DNA of 64,000 nt from Caryophanales bacterium (GCA_029257405.1 JARIBO010000050.1:62001-126000); one strand, 5' to 3'; numbered from the stretch's first letter, positions 18,689 to 29,112 are shown. The notes: a model not told the origin generated them from the letters alone. Made by a program: numbers and translations.

Positions 18689-19582
18689 ATGCTTACTGAT
18701 TCATTAGAAGAATTCTTACACTATATAAGAATAGAAAGAGGTTTAGCAAAAAACACACTTATCTCATATGAAAGAGATTTAATTGTTTATATTGAATATT
18801 TATCAGATCACCAAAATATAAAAAAATGGAATGACGTTGAACGTAATCATATTTTAAAGTTTTTACATCATTTGAACGATACTGGTAAATCAACTGCAAG
18901 TATTACAAGAATGACATCTACTTTACGAAGCTTCCATCAACAACTTATTCGCGAAAAAGAAGTAGATCATGATGCTACACTTCATATTGATACCCCTAAA
19001 AAAACACGTACATTGCCTGATATTCTTTCAGCGGAAGAAATAAATTTATTGTTAAACTTAGAAATAACTGATGCTTTAAGCATGAGAAATAGTGCAATGA
19101 TAGAATTAATGTATGCAACAGGTATTAGAGTGTCTGAAATGATAGGACTTAAAGTAACTGACTTACATTTAATGATGGGTTTTGTAAGGTGCCTTGGTAA
19201 AGGTGAAAAAGAAAGAATTATTCCATTAGGAGATATAGCTTCAGAAGCAGTTGAAAAATACTTGCTAGAAGCTAGACCAGAATTGATTAAAAAAAATCAA
19301 AATGAAGCATACTTATTTGTTAATCATCACGGACGACCATTAACAAGACAAGGATTTTGGAAAATATTGAAAAAAATAGCACTTGATGTAGGTTTAAATA
19401 AAAAAATTACTCCTCATATGTTAAGGCATTCTTTTGCGACTCATTTATTAGAAAATGGTGCAGATTTAAGAGCGGTGCAAGAAATGCTTGGTCATGCTGA
19501 TATTTCTACGACTCAAATATATACCCATGTTACTAAATTAAGATTAAAAGATATTTATGATCAATTTCATCCACGTGCATAA
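18689..19582 (+). CDS. xerD: Site-specific tyrosine recombinase XerD
   Basis: Resolves chromosome dimers at dif with XerC, activated by FtsK (gene at 5.3 kb). 297 residues: SAM-like N-terminal DNA-binding domain (1-90) and catalytic domain with R147 (TGIRVSE), the H-x-x-R box at 243-246 (PHMLRHSF), the LGHADISTTQ segment and nucleophile Y278. The start is ATG 18689 (MLTDSLEEFL) eight bases after AGAGG; GTG 18686 is also possible. The conserved context fur-xerD-deoB shows it is the housekeeping recombinase and not a mobile integrase. Confidence 0.96.
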   Translation: MLTDSLEEFLHYIRIERGLAKNTLISYERDLIVYIEYLSDHQNIKKWNDVERNHILKFLHHLNDTGKSTASITRMTSTLRSFHQQLIREKEVDHDATLHIDTPKKTRTLPDILSAEEINLLLNLEITDALSMRNSAMIELMYATGIRVSEMIGLKVTDLHLMMGFVRCLGKGEKERIIPLGDIASEAVEKYLLEARPELIKKNQNEAYLFVNHHGRPLTRQGFWKILKKIALDVGLNKKITPHMLRHSFATHLLENGADLRAVQEMLGHADISTTQIYTHVTKLRLKDIYDQFHPRA

Positions 19583-19597
19583 AAGAAAGGAGTTAAT

Positions 19598-20776
19598 ATG
19601 AGTAATTTTAAACGTATATTTTTAATTGTACTAGACTCTGTAGGTATAGGTGAAGCACCAGATGCTTATGAATATGGTGACGTAGGTTCACATACTTTAG
19701 GTCATATTGCTGAAGCAATGAATGGAATTAAGTTACCTAACCTCGAATCGTTCGGTTTAGGCCAGATAGAAACAATTAAAGGAATAACAAAAGTTGACGA
19801 ACCAGATGCATTTGTTACTAAAATGCAAGAAGCATCTGTAGGTAAAGATACAATGACTGGGCACTGGGAATTAATGGGTTTAAATATCGAAAAACCATTT
19901 CAAGTTTTCCCAAATGGCTTTCCTAACGATTTAATTAGGGAACTTGAAAACAGAACAAATAGAAAAGTAATTGGTAATATGGTCGCTTCAGGAACAGAAA
20001 TTATTGAAATGTTAGGTGAAGAACATCTTAATACAGGTGGAATTATTGTTTATACTTCTGCAGACTCTGTTTTGCAAATTGCTGCCCATGAAGAAATAGT
20101 ACCATTAGACGAATTATATACAATATGTGAGATTGCTCGTGAATTAACGTTAGAAGCTAGATGGAAAGTAGGACGCGTAATTGCACGACCATTTATAGGG
20201 AGTCCTGGAAAATTCACTCGAACAAGTAACCGACATGATTATGCACTTAAGCCATTTGATAAAACAGTCTTAAATTATTTAAAAGATAATAAACTGGATG
20301 TTATTAGTTTAGGTAAAATTGATGATATCTTCGATGGTGAAGGCATAACAGAAAGCCACCGGACAGTTAGTAACGATGATGGTATGATTAAATTAAATCA
20401 AATGATTAGAAAAGAATTTACAGGTCTTTGCTTTTTAAATTTAGTTGATTTTGATGCGCTTTATGGACACAGAAGAGACCCATTAGGTTACGGTGAGGCT
20501 CTAGAGTCATTTGATCAACAATTAGGCGAGATCATACCATTATTGAAAACAGATGATTTACTATTAATTACTGCAGATCATGGTAATGATCCAACATTTA
20601 AGGGAACAGATCATACACGAGAGTATGTTCCTTTGTTTGCTTATCATAAAAAAATTGAAAAAGGTTATAAATTTGAAGTAAGAAAAACATTTGCTGATGT
20701 TGGCGCAACAATTTCAGACAATTTTAATGTAAAATTGCCTAAGTACGGATCGAGTTTTTTATCAATAATTAAATGA
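19598..20776 (+). CDS. deoB: Phosphopentomutase
   Basis: Alkaline-phosphatase superfamily enzyme interconverting (deoxy)ribose 1- and 5-phosphates in nucleoside salvage. 392 residues with [12 protein letters not shown] (first metal Asp), the [12 protein letters not shown] segment holding the phosphorylated Thr, and the metal motif [17 protein letters not shown] near the C-terminus. The start follows AAAGGAG. Its stop lies within the ribosome binding site of pdp, so the two are translated as a unit. Confidence 0.96.
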   Translation: MSNFKRIFLIVLDSVGIGEAPDAYEYGDVGSHTLGHIAEAMNGIKLPNLESFGLGQIETIKGITKVDEPDAFVTKMQEASVGKDTMTGHWELMGLNIEKPFQVFPNGFPNDLIRELENRTNRKVIGNMVASGTEIIEMLGEEHLNTGGIIVYTSADSVLQIAAHEEIVPLDELYTICEIARELTLEARWKVGRVIARPFIGSPGKFTRTSNRHDYALKPFDKTVLNYLKDNKLDVISLGKIDDIFDGEGITESHRTVSNDDGMIKLNQMIRKEFTGLCFLNLVDFDALYGHRRDPLGYGEALESFDQQLGEIIPLLKTDDLLLITADHGNDPTFKGTDHTREYVPLFAYHKKIEKGYKFEVRKTFADVGATISDNFNVKLPKYGSSFLSIIK

Positions 20777-20786
20777 GGTGTTTCAA

Positions 20787-22088
20787 ATAAGAATGTATGA
20801 TATTATCGAAAAAAAGCGAGATGGCAAAATCTTAAAAGAAATTGAAATAAATTATGTAATCAAGAACTATGTTGAACATAAAATACCTGATTATCAAATG
20901 AGTGCACTATTGATGGCTATTTATTTTAAGGGAATGACAATTAAAGAAAGTGCTGCTTTAACAATGGCAATGGTAAACAGTGGTGAGCGAATTAATCTAG
21001 AAGATATAACAGGTATAAAAGTAGATAAACACTCAACAGGTGGAGTAGGTGACACAACGACAATTGTACTCGCTCCACTTGTCGCTTCAGTAGGCGTTCC
21101 CGTAGCTAAAATGAGTGGACGAGGACTCGGGCATACAGGTGGAACGCTGGATAAATTAGAAGCAATCCCTGGTTTTAATATTGAAATATCAAACGAGAAA
21201 TTTATTAAACTTGTGAATGAAGCAAATTTAGCAGTAATCGGACAAACAGCAAACCTTGCACCAGCAGACAAATTATTATATAGTTTGCGAGATGTAACGG
21301 CAACAGTAAACTCAATACCTTTAATTGCAAGCTCGATTATGAGCAAAAAAATAGCTTCTGGAGCAGATCGGCTCGTTTTAGATGTTAAGACGGGTAAAGG
21401 TGCATTTATGGAAAATCCAATAGACGCTAAGCAATTAGCAAAGACTATGGTTGAGATAGGGAATAGTGTAGGTATAAAAACAGTTGCAGTTATATCTAAT
21501 ATGGAAGAGCCTTTAGGTTATGCTATAGGTAATGCACTTGAAATAAAAGAAGCTGTTTTAACGTTAAAAGATAGAGGGCCAAGTGACTTAACAGAGTTAT
21601 GTTTAAATTTAGGTAGCCAAATGGTTTATTTAGCAGAAAAAACCTCGTCTATTGAAGAAGCTCGTGAATTACTTAAAGAAAACATTAAAAATGGTAAAGC
21701 ATTACTTAAATTTAAGGAGTTTATAAAAAATCAATCAGGCGATCCAACTGTTATTGATAAACCTAATAAATTAAGTAAAGCAAAGTATAAAACAGAATTA
21801 ATTTCAAATGAATCAGGGTATATTAAAGAAATAACTGCAAATGAAATTGGAAAAGCTGCGATGATGCTAGGAGCAGGAAGAGAAAGAAAAGATTCGGTGA
21901 TTAACTTAGCAGTAGGTCTTGTATTACATAAAAAAGTAGGCGATTTTGTTAAAGCAGGTGAATCTTTATTAACAATTCACTCTGAAGAAGAAGATGTTAA
22001 ACTCATTAAAACAATTTTATTAAATAATATTATTTTAACTGAAGAAGTCGTTGAAAAACTGCCTTTAATATATGAAATAATTAAATAA
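20787..22088 (+). CDS. pdp: Pyrimidine-nucleoside phosphorylase, probable AUA start
   Basis: Phosphorolysis of uridine, thymidine and deoxyuridine, giving pentose 1-phosphates to DeoB. About 433 residues with [11 protein letters not shown] phosphate loop, [11 protein letters not shown] and the C-terminal swivel domain. Staphylococcal and Bacillus homologues begin M-R-M-x-D-II; here the matching codons are ATA-AGA-ATG at 20787, six bases after GAGGTG. GTG 20778 lies inside the ribosome binding site and ATG 20793 is 14 bases from GAGG and would remove two conserved residues. In Bacillus the drm partner is a purine phosphorylase gene. Confidence 0.95.
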   Translation: MRMYDIIEKKRDGKILKEIEINYVIKNYVEHKIPDYQMSALLMAIYFKGMTIKESAALTMAMVNSGERINLEDITGIKVDKHSTGGVGDTTTIVLAPLVASVGVPVAKMSGRGLGHTGGTLDKLEAIPGFNIEISNEKFIKLVNEANLAVIGQTANLAPADKLLYSLRDVTATVNSIPLIASSIMSKKIASGADRLVLDVKTGKGAFMENPIDAKQLAKTMVEIGNSVGIKTVAVISNMEEPLGYAIGNALEIKEAVLTLKDRGPSDLTELCLNLGSQMVYLAEKTSSIEEARELLKENIKNGKALLKFKEFIKNQSGDPTVIDKPNKLSKAKYKTELISNESGYIKEITANEIGKAAMMLGAGRERKDSVINLAVGLVLHKKVGDFVKAGESLLTIHSEEEDVKLIKTILLNNIILTEEVVEKLPLIYEIIK

Positions 22089-22110
22089 AAAAATTAATTT
22101 GGAGGTATAT

Positions 22111-23421
22111 ATGGTTATTTTAAATCATCCGCATAAAGTAAATGAAAAAAATCATTTAATGATTGGTGGAAAAGACACAGTCGAAATAGCTAAAGAATAT
22201 GGCACACCACTCTATGTTTATGATATTGAACTAGTTAGAAAGAACGCACGAATGTACGTTGATGCATTTGAAGAAGCGGGTGTTAAGGCTCAAGTAGCTT
22301 ATGCAAGTAAAGCCTTTTCATCTATTGCAATATTAGAAGTTCTAAATGAAGAGAATTTGAGTTTAGATATCGTTTCTGAAGGTGAGTTATATACAGCGTT
22401 AAAAGCAGGTTTTCCACCTGAAAAAATTCACTTTCATGGTAATAATAAAAACCGTCGTGAGCTAGAAGCGGCAATCAAAGCAGGTATTGGCTGCATTATT
22501 ATTGACAATTTTGATGAAATTAATTTATTAGAAACTATCTTAGCAGAACAAAAAAAAGAAATTGATGTACTTATTAGAATTACACCAGGAATTGAGTCTG
22601 AAACACATAAATTTATTATGACTGGTAATGAGGATTCAAAATTTGGATTTAATTTACAAAATGGACAAGCAGATAAAGCGTTTGAAATGCTAAAAAAACA
22701 TGAAACAATTCATCTAATAGGTTTGCATAGTCATATAGGGTCTCAAATATTTTCAAGCGAAAGTTTTTTACTCGCAGTAGAAGCTTTGTTTTCGCTTGTA
22801 AGTAAATGGTTTGTAAGTGATAAGTTCATTCCTAAAGTGATGAATTTTGGTGGTGGCTTTGGTATCAGGTATACAGAAAAAGATACACCGATGTCTTACA
22901 ATTATTATGTAGAAGCAATTATTGAAGCAACTATGAAAGAAGCAGAAAAAATCGGAATACCAATGCCAGAAATATGGATTGAACCTGGAAGGTCAATTGT
23001 AGGGGAAGCAGGCATTTCTCTTTATGAAGTTGGTTCACGAAAAACAATTGAAGGAGTAAGAAAATATATTTCAGTAGATGGTGGAATGAATGATAATATT
23101 CGTCCAGCACTTTACGATGCTAAATATGAAGCAATTTTAGCTAACCGTGTTCATGATGAAGAAAAAGAAGAAGTGTCAATTGCAGGTAAGTGCTGTGAAT
23201 CAGGTGATATGCTGATTTGGGATTTACAACTACCTATAGCAAAACCAGGTGATATTTTAGCAATGTTTTCAACAGGAGCCTATGGCTATTCTATGGCGAG
23301 TAATTATAATCGATTCGCTAAACCAGCAGTTGTTTTTGTAGAAAACGGCGAATCGCAATTAGTAGTTAAAAGAGAAACAAATGAAGATATCGTTAAAAAT
23401 GACTTATCTTATTTAAACTGA
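22111..23421 (+). CDS. lysA: Diaminopimelate decarboxylase
   Basis: PLP enzyme producing L-lysine from meso-diaminopimelate. 436 residues: AYASKAFSS holds the PLP lysine, HSHIGSQI and GGGFGIRY form the cofactor pocket, and GKCCESGDML supplies the active-site cysteine and acid from the other subunit. I choose ATG 22111, five bases after GGAGG; the in-frame TTG at 22099 precedes that site. Directly behind pdp with a 22-base gap. No T-box or lysine riboswitch is visible in front. Confidence 0.96.
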   Translation: MVILNHPHKVNEKNHLMIGGKDTVEIAKEYGTPLYVYDIELVRKNARMYVDAFEEAGVKAQVAYASKAFSSIAILEVLNEENLSLDIVSEGELYTALKAGFPPEKIHFHGNNKNRRELEAAIKAGIGCIIIDNFDEINLLETILAEQKKEIDVLIRITPGIESETHKFIMTGNEDSKFGFNLQNGQADKAFEMLKKHETIHLIGLHSHIGSQIFSSESFLLAVEALFSLVSKWFVSDKFIPKVMNFGGGFGIRYTEKDTPMSYNYYVEAIIEATMKEAEKIGIPMPEIWIEPGRSIVGEAGISLYEVGSRKTIEGVRKYISVDGGMNDNIRPALYDAKYEAILANRVHDEEKEEVSIAGKCCESGDMLIWDLQLPIAKPGDILAMFSTGAYGYSMASNYNRFAKPAVVFVENGESQLVVKRETNEDIVKNDLSYLN

Positions 23422-23492
23422 GTATTTTACTTTTACTTATAGGTAAAATAGCGTATTATAGACATATAAATTGAAGTTAGGGAGATATTAAT

Positions 23493-23924
23493 ATGCAAAA
23501 AGGTTACTTTGAGTTAGAAAATGGTAATAAGATTGAATTTGAATTATATGAAGAAGAAGCGCCAAATACAGTAAAAAACTTCGTTGATTTAATTAACGAT
23601 AAATTTTATGATGGTTTAACTTTCCACCGTGTTATTCCTGGATTTGTTAGTCAGGGTGGATGTCCTACAGGAACTGGTACTGGCGGTAGTGGAAAAACAA
23701 TCAAATGTGAAACAGAAGGAAATCCACATAAACATGAAGAAGGATCGCTTTCAATGGCTCATGCAGGAAAAGACACAGGAAGCTCGCAGTTCTTTATCGT
23801 TCATGCACCTCAACCACATTTAGATGGTGTTCATACTGTTTTTGGTAAAGTAACATCAGGCATTGAACATGCAAAAGCAATGTCAAATGGTGATGTAATG
23901 AAAGAAGTAAGAATTACTAACTAA
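23493..23924 (+). CDS. ppiB: Cyclophilin-type peptidyl-prolyl isomerase
   Basis: Small cytoplasmic cyclophilin of 143 residues. The catalytic arginine is in [13 protein letters not shown], and [16 protein letters not shown] and [11 protein letters not shown] are the conserved substrate-binding segments. No signal peptide. It lies between lysA and the scp region as in B. subtilis. Confidence 0.95.
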   Translation: MQKGYFELENGNKIEFELYEEEAPNTVKNFVDLINDKFYDGLTFHRVIPGFVSQGGCPTGTGTGGSGKTIKCETEGNPHKHEEGSLSMAHAGKDTGSSQFFIVHAPQPHLDGVHTVFGKVTSGIEHAKAMSNGDVMKEVRITN

Positions 23925-23950
23925 ACATACATTAATTAGGATGTGTTAAA

Positions 23951-24391
23951 ATGTTTATTAATTTAATCTTTCTCATCTTAGTTATTGTACCTATAAGTTT
24001 ATTCATTCATGAACTCGGTCATCTTTTAGGAGCTAAATTCCTTAAAGCTGATCGAGTTACTATTTATCTTGGAGCAGGTAGAAAACTTTTTACATTATCA
24101 TTTAAAAAGATGACATTAAATCTTTCTTTATTAATCATGTTTAATGCTCATACTCAAAGTGAAAGAAAGCAAAACTTTACAAATAAAGAACTTGCATTTA
24201 TTACAATGATGGGGCCTTTATTTAGTTTAATTTTCACAGGGGTTTTTAGTCTATTATTTATTATCACAACATCAGAATTAATTTTTTATTTCTTTTTGTT
24301 TAATTTATGGTTAGCTGTAATCAATCTAGTCCCATTTAAAACAAAAAATCAAAAATCAGATGGATATTTAATCTGGAATTTATTAAAATAG
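23951..24391 (+). CDS. Small M50-like (site-2 protease type) membrane metallopeptidase
   Basis: 146 residues, strongly hydrophobic, with HELGH at 20-24 inside the first membrane helix and a C-terminal NLVPF-...-SDGY segment that resembles the N-x-x-P-x...DG zinc-ligand motif of site-2 proteases. Two further hydrophobic stretches lie near 85-122. No PDZ or CBS domain, so it is close to the minimum for the family. Substrate unknown. It follows ppiB by 26 bases with an AGGATG site. The sequence supports an M50-like fold but not activity. Confidence 0.75.
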   Translation: MFINLIFLILVIVPISLFIHELGHLLGAKFLKADRVTIYLGAGRKLFTLSFKKMTLNLSLLIMFNAHTQSERKQNFTNKELAFITMMGPLFSLIFTGVFSLLFIITTSELIFYFFLFNLWLAVINLVPFKTKNQKSDGYLIWNLLK

Positions 24392-24524
24392 AATTAAATT
24401 AAGATGTATTTGTTAATCAAGTAATATGTAATAATAGGTCAAAAACAATTACATAATAGATTTAAATGCATTTACTTATGACTGATTTTATAAAAGTATG
24501 AATAAATGTATTTTGAATTAACTC

Positions 24525-24561
24525 TTGAAACCAGACCTAAAGGTCTGGTTTCAATGTTTTT
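24525..24561 (+). terminator. Terminator before scpA
   Basis: A perfect 14-base inverted repeat, TTGAAACCAGACCT (24525-24538) and AGGTCTGGTTTCAA (24541-24554), is followed by TGTTTTTA. It closes the 240-base gap between the M50-like gene and scpA; I see nothing else in that gap. Confidence 0.8.
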
Positions 24562-24631
24562 ATTAAAACATTAAAATCCTTAACATTTATGATGAATTCT
24601 AATAAATATGCTTTCCGAGAAGGAGTTAATT

Positions 24632-25369
24632 ATGAATCAAGGTTATAAAGTTAAAACAGATATCTTTGAAGGTCCTCTTGATTTGTTACTTCATTTAATT
24701 AAACAATACGAAATTGATATTTATGATATTCCAATGACTGAGATTACTCATCAATATATGCAATTTATTAATCAAATGAAAAATATTCAATTAGATATAG
24801 CAAGCGAATATTTAGTTATGGCAGCAACTCTACTTTCTATAAAAAGTAAGATGCTGTTACCAAAAAAAGAAATAGATTCTGAGGATGAATATACTGAAGA
24901 TCCGCGTGAAGAACTGATTGAGCGTTTAATTGAATATCGAAAATATAAAGAAATTGCAAATCAGTTAAAAGATAAAGAGTTAGAAGAAAATACGATTTAT
25001 ACAAGAGCTCCAATTGATTTTAAAAATATATTGAACAAACCTCAAGTAACAAAAGGAAATGTTTCCATTTATGATATGCTTTCAGCATTAGAAACGGTTT
25101 ATTTAAGGAAAGAATGGAATCAACCACTAGACACTAAAATTAATCGCAGTGAAATATCTGTTAAGGAAAGTATGACGCATATAAAAGAATATATAAAAGA
25201 CAAAAATAAACGCGTAAAATTTAGTGAATTATTTCAAATTCCAAAAAAAATATATATTATAACAACATTTTTAGCAATTTTAGAACTGATGAAACAAAAT
25301 GAAGTTGCATGTAAACAAGATGAACAATTTAGTGAAATTTATATTAATTTATTGGAGGAGACGTCATGA
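24632..25369 (+). CDS. scpA: Segregation and condensation protein A
   Basis: Kleisin that bridges the Smc heads in chromosome compaction. 245 residues with the family opening FEGPLDLLLHLI and a central acidic linker (about 88-100); the C-terminal winged helix binds the Smc cap. I place the start at ATG 24632 behind AGAAGGAG; the in-frame ATG at 24608 has no site. The stop overlaps the scpB start (ATGA). Confidence 0.96.
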   Translation: MNQGYKVKTDIFEGPLDLLLHLIKQYEIDIYDIPMTEITHQYMQFINQMKNIQLDIASEYLVMAATLLSIKSKMLLPKKEIDSEDEYTEDPREELIERLIEYRKYKEIANQLKDKELEENTIYTRAPIDFKNILNKPQVTKGNVSIYDMLSALETVYLRKEWNQPLDTKINRSEISVKESMTHIKEYIKDKNKRVKFSELFQIPKKIYIITTFLAILELMKQNEVACKQDEQFSEIYINLLEETS

Positions 25370-25944
25370 ATAAACCTAAATTAAAAGCAGTTACTGAAGG
25401 TTTATTGTTTTCATCTGGTCATGAAGGTATATCAAACAAACAAATTAGTGAAGTTTTAGAAGTGTCACAATCTGAAGTTAATAATCTAATTAATGAATTG
25501 ATTGATGATTATGACGAAATCGATAGAGGGATAAAGATTTCTCAATCACAAGATATTTACTATTTAACAACAAAATCTGAACATAATATATATTACAAAC
25601 GAATGTTACAGTCACCAAACCATGCTAGGCTGTCGCAAGCTGCTCTTGAAACTTTAGCGATTATAGCCTACAACCAACCCATCACGCGTGTTGAAATTGA
25701 AGAAATTAGGGGAGTAAACAGTGACCGTGCTGTTCAAACATTAATTGCGCGTTCATTAATAGAAGAAAAAGGTAGAAAGAAATCTGTTGGTAAACCCGTA
25801 TTATTTGGTACATCAATTGATTTTTTAACTTTCTTTGGTCTAAGTACAATTGATGAATTACCGAATTTGCCAACTAATGTAAATGAAGATATTGCTCGTA
25901 AAGAAGCAGATTTATTTTTTGAAACGTTAAAAAATAATGAATAA
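25366..25944 (+). CDS. scpB: Segregation and condensation protein B
   Basis: 192-residue partner of ScpA made of two winged-helix domains; the second holds the conserved LSQAALETLAIIAYNQPITR-type segment (about residues 86-105) and the IRGVNSDRAVQTL region. Acts as a dimer on the ScpA linker. The start overlaps the scpA stop, with GGAGGAG just inside scpA. Confidence 0.96.
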   Translation: MNKPKLKAVTEGLLFSSGHEGISNKQISEVLEVSQSEVNNLINELIDDYDEIDRGIKISQSQDIYYLTTKSEHNIYYKRMLQSPNHARLSQAALETLAIIAYNQPITRVEIEEIRGVNSDRAVQTLIARSLIEEKGRKKSVGKPVLFGTSIDFLTFFGLSTIDELPNLPTNVNEDIARKEADLFFETLKNNE

Positions 25945-26105
25945 AATGAAACAAATATAGTATAAATTCATTTATAAGTAAATCTTGTGTAAAAACATTC
26001 TTTTAATTGGACGTACAGTAAGAGTGCTTGCTATACTACATAATGATTGAGGTATTTTAAAAAAATAATTAAATATAGATAAATATAATAAGAAGTGGTG
26101 ATAAG

Positions 26106-26849
26106 ATGTCTGATTCATTAGAAAGAGTTCAAAAGATTATTGCACAAAGTGGACTAACTTCTCGTAGAAAAGCAGAAGATTTAATTAGAGATGGTAGAGT
26201 GCAAGTTAATCAAGAAACTATTACAGAACTTGGAACAAAAGTATCTTCAAAAGATGAAGTATCTGTAGATGGGATACCTTTAGATAAAGAAAAATTAGTG
26301 TATTATCTTTTGTATAAACCAAGAGGTGTTATATCAAGTGTTAGCGACGATAAAGAGCGTGAAGTTGTTTTAGATCTCATGATGAATGTGGAAGAACGTA
26401 TATTCCCTATTGGTCGATTAGATTATAATACTTCAGGTGCATTACTTTTAACAAACGACGGGGAGTTTGCTAACTTGTTAATGCATCCACGTTATGAAAT
26501 GGAGAAAATTTATGTCGCACGATTAGAAGGCATTCCAACTACTGCACAACTAGAACAGCTTAAAACAGGTGTTTATGATGATGGTGATATATTAAAAGCA
26601 GTTAATCACCGCGTTTTATCAATAGATAAAAAGAAAGATACAATGATTATTGAAATTAAATTACAAGAAGGAAAAAATAGACACATTCACAGAATGATGG
26701 AAGGCATAGGATTTCCTGTTAATAAATTAAAACGAGAAAAATTTAGTTTTATAACACTTAAAGGATTACAACCAGGTCAACATCGCCCATTAACTTTTGA
26801 TGAAATTAAAGAGTTAAGAGAGCTCGCTCTAGAAAACTCAGAAAAATAA
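26106..26849 (+). CDS. rluB: 23S rRNA pseudouridine synthase B
   Basis: 247 residues: N-terminal S4 RNA-binding domain (1-60) and a RsuA-type catalytic domain with the nucleophile D106 in GRLDYNTSG. It makes the pseudouridine in helix 89-90 of 23S rRNA. It precedes resA exactly as in B. subtilis, although the dacB/spmAB genes normally before it are absent. The start follows a modest GGTGAT site. Confidence 0.94.
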   Translation: MSDSLERVQKIIAQSGLTSRRKAEDLIRDGRVQVNQETITELGTKVSSKDEVSVDGIPLDKEKLVYYLLYKPRGVISSVSDDKEREVVLDLMMNVEERIFPIGRLDYNTSGALLLTNDGEFANLLMHPRYEMEKIYVARLEGIPTTAQLEQLKTGVYDDGDILKAVNHRVLSIDKKKDTMIIEIKLQEGKNRHIHRMMEGIGFPVNKLKREKFSFITLKGLQPGQHRPLTFDEIKELRELALENSEK

Positions 26850-26876
26850 TAGAGTGTTTTTTTAGGAGGAAGAATT

Positions 26877-27452
26877 TTGGGGTTAGATAAAGTCAGAGAA
26901 AAGAAAAAGAAAAAAATGAGAAATCGATATATATATAGAGCTTCAATTATTGCGCTTTTAGCAGCAGCTGTTATATACGCCCTTGTGACGAACTTAAAAG
27001 CAGATAAAGTTACTAATCATGATATCGGGGATGAAGCACCAAATTTCGAACTTATGCAAATTAATAAACAAAATGATCAAGAGAAAATAAAATTAAGTGA
27101 ATTAGAAGGAAAAGGAATCATGCTTAATTTCTGGGGAACATGGTGTGCTCCTTGTCGAGAAGAAATGCCATATATGGAATCTTTATATCCAGAATATAAA
27201 GAAAAAGGCGTCGAGATTATCGCAGTAAATCTTGATCAGAGTGAATTAAAAGTAGATCAATTTATTAATGAATTTGATTTAACTTTCCCAGTACCACATG
27301 ATACAAGAGATGAAGTAAGAGAACTATATGGTATTGGCCCATTACCAAGTACTGTTTTTATTGATCCAGAGGGCGTTATTAACGATATAGTCATAGGTGG
27401 ATTAACCTTAGATCGCTTAGAAGGACATTTAAACGAAATTCAACCTAAGTAA
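26877..27452 (+). CDS. resA: Thiol-disulfide oxidoreductase ResA
   Basis: Membrane-anchored extracytoplasmic thioredoxin that reduces the CxxCH cysteines of apocytochrome c before haem attachment. 191 residues, with a positively charged N-terminus (KKKKKMRNR), one membrane helix about 22-40 and the active site WCAPC at 89-93. The start is TTG after AGGAGG. First gene of resABC; its likely client in this window is QcrC. Confidence 0.95.
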   Translation: MGLDKVREKKKKKMRNRYIYRASIIALLAAAVIYALVTNLKADKVTNHDIGDEAPNFELMQINKQNDQEKIKLSELEGKGIMLNFWGTWCAPCREEMPYMESLYPEYKEKGVEIIAVNLDQSELKVDQFINEFDLTFPVPHDTRDEVRELYGIGPLPSTVFIDPEGVINDIVIGGLTLDRLEGHLNEIQPK

Positions 27453-27471
27453 TAAATTGTGGGGGATTAAA

Positions 27472-29112
27472 TTGGATAAAATAAAATGTGAATGTGGTCA
27501 TATTAACCCAGAAGGAACTGTGCTTTGTGAAGCGTGCGGTAAACCTGTAGAGGGTAACCAGCATATTGAAGGTAATGAGGATAAAAAATTATTAAATATG
27601 CGCTATGATGGAAGTGCTAGAAGATCACAAACTTATAATACAAGAATCGTGGACCGAATTTGGACGTTTTTTTCATCAGTTAAAGTTGGTATTTGGTTAA
27701 TTGTTCTTGCCTTACTTGGAAGCGGGATAGGAACAATATTCCCTCAAGAAATGTATATACCTGCTGAAGCTCCAGATAGAAATCCTGCTGTTTTCTATGA
27801 AGATTATTACGGAATTGCGGGAAAAATTTATTACCAATTAGGTTTCCACGATTTATATAGTTCATGGTGGTATTTATTATTAATTGCTTTAATTGGTATT
27901 TCATTAGTTATTTGTAGTTTAGATAGATTTATACCTTTACGAAGAGCTTTAAAATTACAAAAACCAAAGCGTCACGAGCACTTTTTAACAAGACAACGTT
28001 TGTATAGTAAAAGTGAAAATATAACAGAAGAAGAAAAACAAACGATTGTTGATAGACTTAAAAAACAACGTTATAAAATTGTAGAAGAAGACGGTTATGT
28101 TTTAGCAGAAAAGGGTAGATTTTCGCGTTGGGGCCCTTATGTGAATCACATTGGACTAATTATTATATTACTAGCTGCTTTACTTAGAATTACACCATTC
28201 TTTTATTTAGATGAATACGTATGGGTACGTGAAGGAGAAGAAATAATTATTCCTGGTACTGAAAATGAGTATTATATAGAAAATGAAAAATTCACTTTAG
28301 ACGTCTATGACAAAGATGATCCCAAATTTAAAGATGCACTTGAAAAAACAGGCGAAGTTCATAAAGGATATACAACTGATGTTAAAATATCAAAAGTTAA
28401 AGATGACGCTGTTGTAGGTGCTGCTGATGAATTAGAAGTTATTAAAAAAGATCAAATTATGATGAATCATCCTGTTAAATTTGATGGATATACATTGTAT
28501 CAATCAGGTTTCCAGGAAAATGAATTTAAAACGATGTATTTTGATGTTGTAGAAACAAGCGATGAAAATGCTGAACCACTAGGTGATATCGAAGTGGATT
28601 TACGAAATCCAGAGCAAACGTATGAATTAGATAATGGCGTTCGGATACAATTGGACCAATATTATCCTGATTATGCTTTAGAAGATGGGGAACCTATTAC
28701 AAAAACAAAATATCCTAGAAATCCAGCATTTGTATTTAGTGTTTATCCTCCAGGAAGTGATGAAGGAGAACTTAGTTTCTTAGGTATTGGACAAAATATT
28801 GATCCTACTGGAGAAAATGAGTATCAAATGGTTATGAATAAAATGCCTGATACATTATATGTAAGTGGTATAACAGTAAGAAGAGATTACACTTTACCTT
28901 TATTTGTTATTGGTGCAGCAATCTTTATGATCGGTGTTATTCAAGGAATGTACTGGCAACATCGTCGAATTTGGTTAAATCCAAAAGATGGTAACTTACT
29001 CGTAGCAGCACATACAAATAAAAACTGGTTTGGTGTTAAAAACGAAATAGAAAAAGCGATTGAAGGAACCAACGTCACGATGGTTGAAGATCAACAAGAA
29101 TTAGATAAATAA
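27472..29112 (+). CDS. resB: Cytochrome c biogenesis protein ResB
   Basis: Large membrane protein (546 residues) of the System II haem-delivery complex. The N-terminus has a zinc-ribbon-like CECGH...CEACG (residues 5-25), a feature shared with Bacillus ResB; hydrophobic segments follow near 65-85, 120-145 and 215-235, then a long extracytoplasmic domain and a last helix near 475-500. I place the start at TTG 27472 after GGGGG; TTG 27457 lies before it. Acts with ResC. Confidence 0.94.
   Translation: MDKIKCECGHINPEGTVLCEACGKPVEGNQHIEGNEDKKLLNMRYDGSARRSQTYNTRIVDRIWTFFSSVKVGIWLIVLALLGSGIGTIFPQEMYIPAEAPDRNPAVFYEDYYGIAGKIYYQLGFHDLYSSWWYLLLIALIGISLVICSLDRFIPLRRALKLQKPKRHEHFLTRQRLYSKSENITEEEKQTIVDRLKKQRYKIVEEDGYVLAEKGRFSRWGPYVNHIGLIIILLAALLRITPFFYLDEYVWVREGEEIIIPGTENEYYIENEKFTLDVYDKDDPKFKDALEKTGEVHKGYTTDVKISKVKDDAVVGAADELEVIKKDQIMMNHPVKFDGYTLYQSGFQENEFKTMYFDVVETSDENAEPLGDIEVDLRNPEQTYELDNGVRIQLDQYYPDYALEDGEPITKTKYPRNPAFVFSVYPPGSDEGELSFLGIGQNIDPTGENEYQMVMNKMPDTLYVSGITVRRDYTLPLFVIGAAIFMIGVIQGMYWQHRRIWLNPKDGNLLVAAHTNKNWFGVKNEIEKAIEGTNVTMVEDQQELDK

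Noticed and set aside
18686-19582. Mobile-element integrase
   Set aside because: The tyrosine recombinase is in the conserved fur-xerD-deoB context and matches housekeeping XerD; no attachment repeats or cargo surround it.
20921-21346. A 141-codon open frame on the minus strand
   Set aside because: Antisense to pdp, which is strongly conserved; no independent coding signs.
24392-24524. Possible small RNA or gene in the gap after the M50-like gene
   Set aside because: The stretch is AT-rich with no open frame that has a ribosome binding site and no clear promoter; only the terminator hairpin at its end is supported.
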